A stretch of 10,394 nt of DNA from a bacterium (GTDB lineage: Archaea > Thermoplasmatota > Thermoplasmata > Lutacidiplasmatales > UBA184). The notes under the pieces were generated by a model. It was given only the letters and a program-made list of their open reading frames with translations. It was not told where the DNA came from and made no database searches. Positions 6,500 to 10,394 of the stretch are shown in pieces. Within the stretch, counting starts at the first letter, position 1. Every line of letters begins with the position of its first letter. The stretch spans positions 1 to 10,394 of the forward strand of contig JAKBKR010000044.1 in NCBI GenBank assembly GCA_021832495.1. The letters are read 5' to 3'. A program made the position numbers and the translations under genes.

Positions 6500-7251
6500 C
6501 CTTCCCCGAGCGGCAACGACGGGGCGTATTTACCTCTTCGCTTGCGCGGCGGGGCCGGACCGTTCCGGATCTCCGCCGCGCGGCGGAATCCTTCCTCCCG
6601 AAGCCGGCAAGCATCGCAGCGGTGGCAGGGTTCGTGCCCCCCCGCATAGCAGCTCCAGGTCTTCTTCCAAGGTACCCCGAGCTGGTCGCCGAGGAGGACG
6701 ATATCGGCCTTTCCGAGAGCGAGCAAGGGGGCTTCGATCCGGGGGATGCCTTCTCGGGTCACTCCCGCCCGAGTGGCGAGGCGAGCGAGGCGACGGAACG
6801 CGCGGAGGTACGCCGGACGGCAATCCGGGTACCCACTGTAATCCACGGCGTTGATCCCGAGGTAGATGGTGGAAGATCGGGTCGTCTCGGCGAGGGCTAG
6901 GGCCAGGGAAAGGAATACGGTGTTCCGCGCCGGGACGTATGTCGCGGGGATGCCGCGGCCGATATCCTCCCGGCGCCTGTCCCGCGGGAGCGGAATGTCC
7001 TTCCGGGTCAAGGCAGAGGCGGCGATCCGGAAGAGGGGAATGGCGATCTCAATGGGGGTCGCCCCAAAGTGGCGGGCCACGGCGCGGGCCGCCCGGACCT
7101 CCCGTGCATGCCGTTGCCCGTAGCGGACGATGAGGGCATAGATGGGGGCATGACCCCGTCGGGACGCCAGGGCGAGTACCGTGGCCGAGTCCATCCCTCC
7201 GGAGAGTAGCACGACCGCCGGTCCGGGGTTCCTTTGGGACCTCCGGGTCAT
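6496..7251 (-). CDS. queC: 7-cyano-7-deazaguanine (preQ0) synthase QueC
   Basis: QueC is an ATP-dependent enzyme that converts 7-carboxy-7-deazaguanine to preQ0. In archaea preQ0 is inserted into tRNA as the archaeosine precursor. The 251-residue protein has the N-type ATP pyrophosphatase loop SGGMDS (17-22), YGQRH (44-48), the YVPARNTVFLSLAL segment (105-118), GINAVDYSGYPDCRP (132-146), and a C-terminal zinc site. Zinc ligands are Cys201, Cys209, Cys212 and Cys215 in CYAGGHEPCHRCDACRLR, the canonical C-x7-C-x2-C-x2-C. The start is set by this family's short N-terminus, by GGAG six nt upstream, and by a four-base ATGA overlap with the preceding DUF92 gene. A much longer same-frame ORF from 7914 is a shadow. 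The last 20 or so residues, including PPRKRRGK, extend past the usual family end; the stop overlaps the next gene's start by four bases. Confidence 0.95.
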   Translation of the reverse strand: MTRRSQRNPGPAVVLLSGGMDSATVLALASRRGHAPIYALIVRYGQRHAREVRAARAVARHFGATPIEIAIPLFRIAASALTRKDIPLPRDRRREDIGRGIPATYVPARNTVFLSLALALAETTRSSTIYLGINAVDYSGYPDCRPAYLRAFRRLARLATRAGVTREGIPRIEAPLLALGKADIVLLGDQLGVPWKKTWSCYAGGHEPCHRCDACRLREEGFRRAAEIRNGPAPPRKRRGKYAPSLPLGEG

Positions 7252-8033
7252 ACCACGCTCCATATGGCAAAGGCCAGGGCGAGCGTACCGAACATTGCCA
7301 GCATGTTGACGCCATTCTTGCCCAGGATGTCGTGTCGCTCCAGCGTGGCGCCGAGCACGCTGTCGAGCTGGCAACCCACCCAGCCGGCGAGCGTGGCGAG
7401 CAAGACCCATGAAAGGAACTTGAGGCCCGGGACCCCCTCGAAGAACTGAAAGCCGAGCCCGCCGAGCAGCACGAGGAAGAAGCCCCCGGCGAACGCCGCG
7501 ACCTCCCCGAGCAACGTGATCCCGCCATCGGTCCCGGGCGGGACCTCGCCCCCGCCCAGGATGTTCACCGGCCGCGGGCTCAGGACGCCGATCTCGGAGG
7601 CATAGGTGTCGGCGGCACCGAAGGCGAGGGCCGCCGTATAGACGAACGCCACGAAGGTGGCATCCGGGTTCCACACCGGGAGAAGCGCAACAAGGAGTAT
7701 GGCTGCCCCGGGGATAGTGTGCGCAAGCACGTTCCCCGCGCGACGCTCCCCTTCGATCCCTTCGGCGACCTTGCGCCAGCGCTTCTCGGCCAGGCGATAG
7801 CGCGTGGCGATCCCTCCCAGGGCAACGAAGAGGACCATGAGGAGCAGGTACGGGTACCCCCCCACGAGGAGGAAGAAGACTCCGAAGAGGAAAGCGGTCG
7901 CGGAACCCTTCCAAGTGAGGACGTGCATGGGCACGGCGGCGACCGCCAACAGGGCAAGCAGGACCCCGGCAATGAAGAGGGCGACCTCTCCGGTTAGCCC
8001 TCCCGCCAGCACGGCCTCTAGGAATGGCTCCAT
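7248..8033 (-). CDS. DUF92 integral membrane protein (VTE6/phytyl-phosphate kinase-like)
   Basis: This 261-residue, largely hydrophobic protein has about six or seven membrane helices. It carries the DUF92 signatures: KGSATAFLFG (42-51), the acidic DTYASEIG motif followed by PRPVNILGGGEVPPGTDGGITLLGEVAAFAGG, and near the C-terminus GCQLDSVLGATLERHDILGKNGVN. The plant relative VTE6 phosphorylates phytyl phosphate to phytyl diphosphate. By analogy an archaeal member could act on isoprenyl phosphates such as geranylgeranyl phosphate in lipid metabolism, but this is inference and no archaeal substrate can be read here. The gene starts 10 nt after the glyA stop without an obvious Shine-Dalgarno, and its stop overlaps the queC start as ATGA. 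It is therefore part of the glyA-cobT operon. Confidence 0.85.
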   Translation of the reverse strand: MEPFLEAVLAGGLTGEVALFIAGVLLALLAVAAVPMHVLTWKGSATAFLFGVFFLLVGGYPYLLLMVLFVALGGIATRYRLAEKRWRKVAEGIEGERRAGNVLAHTIPGAAILLVALLPVWNPDATFVAFVYTAALAFGAADTYASEIGVLSPRPVNILGGGEVPPGTDGGITLLGEVAAFAGGFFLVLLGGLGFQFFEGVPGLKFLSWVLLATLAGWVGCQLDSVLGATLERHDILGKNGVNMLAMFGTLALAFAIWSVV

Positions 8034-8043
8034 TATGTATGTC

Positions 8044-9267
8044 TCAGGCGAACCGGAGACGCTTGAACCGGCGGCGGAAGGCGTTCACCTGGGCCTTGAC
8101 GGGCTTCCCGAGGATGCCGGCCGAGTGGATCCACCGCGCGATGTCGGGCATGTCGGTCTTCCGTACGCCAAGGCGGGTGGCCTCGGCCGTGCCCACGCGG
8201 CCCACGAGGTCGATGAGGATATCTTGGCGTTCCAGCCGGCGGGCGAGACCGGGGGGGGCGAGCCCGTGGCGCTCCTTGAGCGTCGCACCGTCCAGGAAGA
8301 CCTGGTGGGAGCGGGTGTAGCCAAGGTCGGCCCCGAGGACCGGGATCCCCTGGGCCTCGAGCTCGGAGGCCAACGCGCGGGCGTTCACCACGACGGTGGA
8401 AGCGTACGCGCGGCCATGGCGTTCCATTTCGAGGAGGGCCTGGGTCAGCGCAGCGATCCGGTTCCAATGGGCGTTGTCGAGGATCCGCCACGTCATGTAG
8501 GCCTCGATGCGATCGAGGAGCTCGACGTCCCGGGCTGAGATGATGCCTCCCTGGGGACCGAAGAAGCTCTTGTGGGTGGAACCGTACACCACGTCCGCTC
8601 CCTCCCCAAGGGGGTCCTGGAACTCCCCTCCCATCACGAGGCCCATGACGTGGGAGGCATCGTAGAGGAGCTTTCCCCCATGCTCGTGGACCGCTTCGGC
8701 GATAGGCCGGACCGGATAGGGAAGTACGAAGTAGCTCTGCCCGAGGATCACGGCCTCGGGCTTCTCGCGACGGATCTTCGTGGTGACCTCCTCCACGTCG
8801 ACCGCGTGGAGGGGTCCGTGCACAGGGAGTTCCCCGGCGGTGTACCCGAGCACGGAAGGGATGTAGGCCGGGGCGTACCCATCGTATCCTCCCTGTTCCG
8901 GGAAGACGGCCAGGTACCGGGCGCCCCGAGGGAGGAGCGGGGCCAGTACGCACAAGGCGGCGACGTGGCCGGAGAGGGGCTTTACGGAGGCCCGTTTCCC
9001 ATGCAGCAACTTCGCCGCGAGGCTGCGAGCCATTCCCTCGACCTCGTCGAGGTAGCGGGTGCCGGCATAGCCGTTGTCCACCTTCTCGCCATGCAGGACC
9101 TGATCGAGCTCGAGCGTGTAGCGCCGGCCCATGTCTGAAGAGAGGTACCGTTGGACCGAAGGAGAAGAGAGATTCTCCGAGGCGAGGAGGTTCAGGGACT
9201 CCCGAGATCGCCAGCGTTCGTGCTCGGTAAGGAGCCGTTGGAGCCGGAGCTCTCCTTTCGAAGGCAT
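8044..9267 (-). CDS. glyA: Serine hydroxymethyltransferase (archaeal-type GlyA)
   Basis: This PLP enzyme interconverts serine and glycine, passing the one-carbon unit to a folate or methanopterin carrier. The 407-residue protein begins with a helix and SLNLLASENLSS (24-35), then LSSDMGRRY (42-50), YAGTRYLDEVE (67-77) and PLSGHVA (97-103). YDASHVMGL (202-210) supplies Asp203 for the pyridine nitrogen and His206 for ring stacking. STHKSFFGPQGG (230-241) carries the Schiff-base Lys233. Arg365 in the ATRLGVRKTDM segment matches the substrate-carboxylate arginine. The sequence resembles archaeal GlyA (FQDPLGEGADVV, GPQxG), not the bacterial THKTLRGPRGG form. The ATG at 9267 is the most upstream option because an in-frame TAG lies two codons before it. 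A run of G about 10 nt upstream is a weak Shine-Dalgarno. It is the first gene of the operon; a threonine-aldolase-like activity cannot be excluded. Confidence 0.93.
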   Translation of the reverse strand: MPSKGELRLQRLLTEHERWRSRESLNLLASENLSSPSVQRYLSSDMGRRYTLELDQVLHGEKVDNGYAGTRYLDEVEGMARSLAAKLLHGKRASVKPLSGHVAALCVLAPLLPRGARYLAVFPEQGGYDGYAPAYIPSVLGYTAGELPVHGPLHAVDVEEVTTKIRREKPEAVILGQSYFVLPYPVRPIAEAVHEHGGKLLYDASHVMGLVMGGEFQDPLGEGADVVYGSTHKSFFGPQGGIISARDVELLDRIEAYMTWRILDNAHWNRIAALTQALLEMERHGRAYASTVVVNARALASELEAQGIPVLGADLGYTRSHQVFLDGATLKERHGLAPPGLARRLERQDILIDLVGRVGTAEATRLGVRKTDMPDIARWIHSAGILGKPVKAQVNAFRRRFKRLRFA

Positions 9268-9320
9268 CGACTACCGGCCCCCTTCGTTGATGGCCATATC
9301 GGTCCTCCCGACCGCCCCCC

Positions 9321-9330
9321 GATTAAAAGG
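9321..9330 (-). promoter_or_regulatory. TATA-like box for glyA and the downstream operon
   Basis: CCTTTTAATC on the minus strand is the only AT-rich patch in the 115 bp between the surface-protein gene and glyA. Its centre is about 58 nt before the glyA ATG, implying a leader of roughly 30 nt that contains the G-run in front of the ATG. Unlike purQ and the aminopeptidase, this promoter would not give a leaderless mRNA. The T-run could instead, or also, serve as a terminator for the upstream surface-protein gene. Confidence 0.45.
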
Positions 9331-9359
9331 CTGACGCCAAGTTCCCGGGAAGTAGGGGA

Positions 9360-9373
9360 GGGGACGGTTCCCC
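9360..9373 (-). terminator. Possible hairpin just after the surface-protein stop codon
   Basis: GGGGA-ACCG-TCCCC on the minus strand can form a five-bp stem with a four-base loop, 10-23 nt after the stop codon. No T-run follows directly; the nearest is CCTTTTAATC about 30 nt further on. Archaeal termination relies mainly on T-runs, so this is a weak candidate. Confidence 0.2.
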
Positions 9374-9382
9374 CGACATCGT

Positions 9383-10394
9383 TCAGGGATCCGAGGGTGG
9401 GGGGCCCACCCAAGAGGCGGGAGGCGAAGCGGGGGCCGTGTCCTTGCCGCCCGCAGGAGGTGTGCGCCGCGATCGCCGTATCCAGAGGACCGTCACAACG
9501 ACGGCGGCCGCCACCACACCGAGCGCGACCCATAGCTCGAGGTTCGTGAGCGGGCCGCCCGAAGCTCCGGAAGCCGGTTGGACCGTGATGGTCAGATTGG
9601 CCTGCGCGGACCCGCCCGTCGCATCCGTGACCGTCACTCGGACGGTGAAGCTTCCCGATGCTGTAGGATGGCACGAAAGGGTGGAAAGGTTCGCCGTCCC
9701 GCAGCCCGTGGGCAGCCCGGAATAGGCATAGCGGTACGGGGGCGATCCTCCCGAGGCAGAGACGGATAGGTTGGTCCACCCTCCCAAGTTCAGGGTGGAA
9801 GGTGTGGCCGTAAAGGAGTGGATGGACAAGGGTGGGACCGGACAATAAAGGCACGTGCCCACGGCCAGCGTCGTGTTCTTTGAAGCCATGCTCCCTCGAG
9901 CATCCGTCACGAGCACGGAGATGAGATAGGTGCCTGGGGTCGACGGTCGACACCCCAAGGTCGAACGATTGGTGGAGCTACATCCGGACGGTAGTCCCGA
10001 GTACAGGTAAGAGTACGGCTGAGCGCCCCCGGAAACATTGACCGTAAGGTTGGTCATGCCCCCCGGGGCAACCACCGAGGGATTGGCCGTGAACGCTTGG
10101 ATCACGAGAGGGTTAACACTCCGGGGGAGCACGGTGAGCAAGACCGTGGCGTTTGCGGTCCGGCTGAGACTATCATTCACGACGACCCGCACCGTGAAAT
10201 TGCCGGACGTCGATGGAGTGCAGTTGAGATTGGCTAGGTCGCCCGACTTGCAACCCGGGGGAAGGCCTGCATACGCATAGGTAAGGGGAGGCGACCCACC
10301 GGTGGTCGAAACATGGAGCTGCGTCGCGTTGCCCAGCGTGAGGCGGCTCGGTGTTGCGGTGAAGCCGGTCACGAGCGGGGGCGGGGTTCCTCCC
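9383..10394 (-). CDS. Cell-surface protein with three Ig-like repeats and C-terminal membrane anchor (5' end outside window)
   Basis: The frame is open to the right edge (...GGTPPPL before the GTG at 10372), so the N-terminus, and perhaps more repeats and a signal peptide, are missing. Numbered from that GTG, three repeats of about 85 residues begin with FTATPS or FTANPS (at about 4, 94 and 187). Each continues through GG-x-PPY-x-Y-(A/S)-Y-x-GLP-x-GC to LxC-x-P and a (V/I)xVxVxD strand, as in PKD/Ig-like beta-sandwich domains. Each repeat has one Cys pair with nine residues between (41/51, 131/141, 224/234), probably a disulfide. A further pair, Cys174 and Cys177, lies in the linker before repeat 3. 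Many N-x-S/T sequons suggest N-glycosylation. A helix at about 279-298, then RRSRR and a Pro-rich tail, give an outside-in C-terminal anchor. Adhesion or envelope structure is plausible; no ligand can be inferred. Confidence 0.8.
   Translation of the reverse strand, partial: GGTPPPLVTGFTATPSRLTLGNATQLHVSTTGGSPPLTYAYAGLPPGCKSGDLANLNCTPSTSGNFTVRVVVNDSLSRTANATVLLTVLPRSVNPLVIQAFTANPSVVAPGGMTNLTVNVSGGAQPYSYLYSGLPSGCSSTNRSTLGCRPSTPGTYLISVLVTDARGSMASKNTTLAVGTCLYCPVPPLSIHSFTATPSTLNLGGWTNLSVSASGGSPPYRYAYSGLPTGCGTANLSTLSCHPTASGSFTVRVTVTDATGGSAQANLTITVQPASGASGGPLTNLELWVALGVVAAAVVVTVLWIRRSRRTPPAGGKDTAPASPPASWVGPPPSDP
9578..10394 (-). repeat. Three tandem Ig-like protein repeats (about 85 codons each)
   Basis: Approximate units are 10127-10394, 9860-10111 and 9578-9832, read on the minus strand. 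They share the frame FTAxPS, GG-x-PPY-x-Y-x-Y-x-GLP-x-GC-x9-C-x-P-(4)-G-(3)-V-x-V-x-D. Repeat 1 and repeat 3 look closest (TATPS, GGSPP, NFTVRV/SFTVRV). The similarity is clear in protein and only partial in DNA, so the units are old duplications and not a recent expansion. Confidence 0.75.

Noticed and set aside
5117..6649. 510-codon plus-strand ORF across cobT and its neighbours
   Set aside because: Antisense to three well-supported genes, with a product rich in Asp, Gly, Arg and His as expected from reading GC-rich genes backwards.
7252..7914. N-terminal extension of the queC frame to 7914
   Set aside because: The added residues are a frame-shifted reading of the DUF92 gene. QueC families start near the SGGMDS loop, and the ATGA overlap fixes the start at 7251.
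8033..8953. 306-codon minus-strand ORF inside glyA
   Set aside because: It is a +1-frame shadow of glyA, and the GlyA motifs are intact in the annotated frame.
1..10394. CRISPR arrays, tRNA genes, insertion sequences, prophage or toxin-antitoxin genes
   Set aside because: No spaced direct DNA repeats, cloverleaf arms, transposase motifs or small paired toxin-like ORFs could be supported. Coding density is near complete, with no gap above 115 bp.

Overview
The window looks like an ordinary housekeeping stretch of a high-G+C archaeal chromosome, most likely from the Thermoplasmatota (inference). The evidence is: AT-rich TATA-like boxes about 27-28 nt upstream of start codons with no Shine-Dalgarno (leaderless style); a GlyA whose motifs match the archaeal form; an M1 aminopeptidase of the tricorn-interacting-factor type; a DUF92/VTE6-like membrane enzyme; QueC, which in archaea feeds archaeosine synthesis; and a C-terminally anchored, sequon-rich surface protein built of Ig-like repeats. 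No ribosomal RNA or other clade-defining marker is present, so the phylum call rests on these genes.

Layout. Positions 1-2539 read on the plus strand: the C-terminal part of an EamA/DMT-type transporter cut by the left edge, purQ (purine synthesis), a small double zinc-ribbon protein with a Pro/Gln-rich linker, and a family 5 (UDGb) uracil-DNA glycosylase that overlaps the zinc-ribbon gene. Positions 2479-10394 read on the minus strand. In transcription order from the right these are: a surface protein with three Ig-like repeats and a C-terminal membrane anchor (N-terminus beyond the edge), glyA, a DUF92 membrane protein, queC, a two-helix membrane protein of unknown function, cobT, and a large M1 aminopeptidase. 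The two sides converge and overlap by 61 bp at 2479-2539.

How the genes relate. From glyA to cobT the minus-strand genes are packed: a 10 nt gap, two 4-bp ATGA stop/start overlaps and a 12 nt gap, so this is almost certainly one operon. The M1 aminopeptidase follows 31 nt after cobT and may be co-transcribed, but it also has its own TATA-like box and a good Shine-Dalgarno. The products serve different pathways: one-carbon/serine-glycine metabolism, isoprenoid-phosphate or lipid metabolism, tRNA deazaguanine modification, cobamide nucleotide-loop assembly and peptide degradation. This looks like a housekeeping operon rather than one dedicated system. The least expected component is CobT, whose motifs look like the bacterial form.

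The longest gap without a gene is 115 bp (9268-9382). I saw no tRNA, rRNA, CRISPR array, insertion sequence or prophage gene. I found no convincing undescribed system; the findings below are modest leads.
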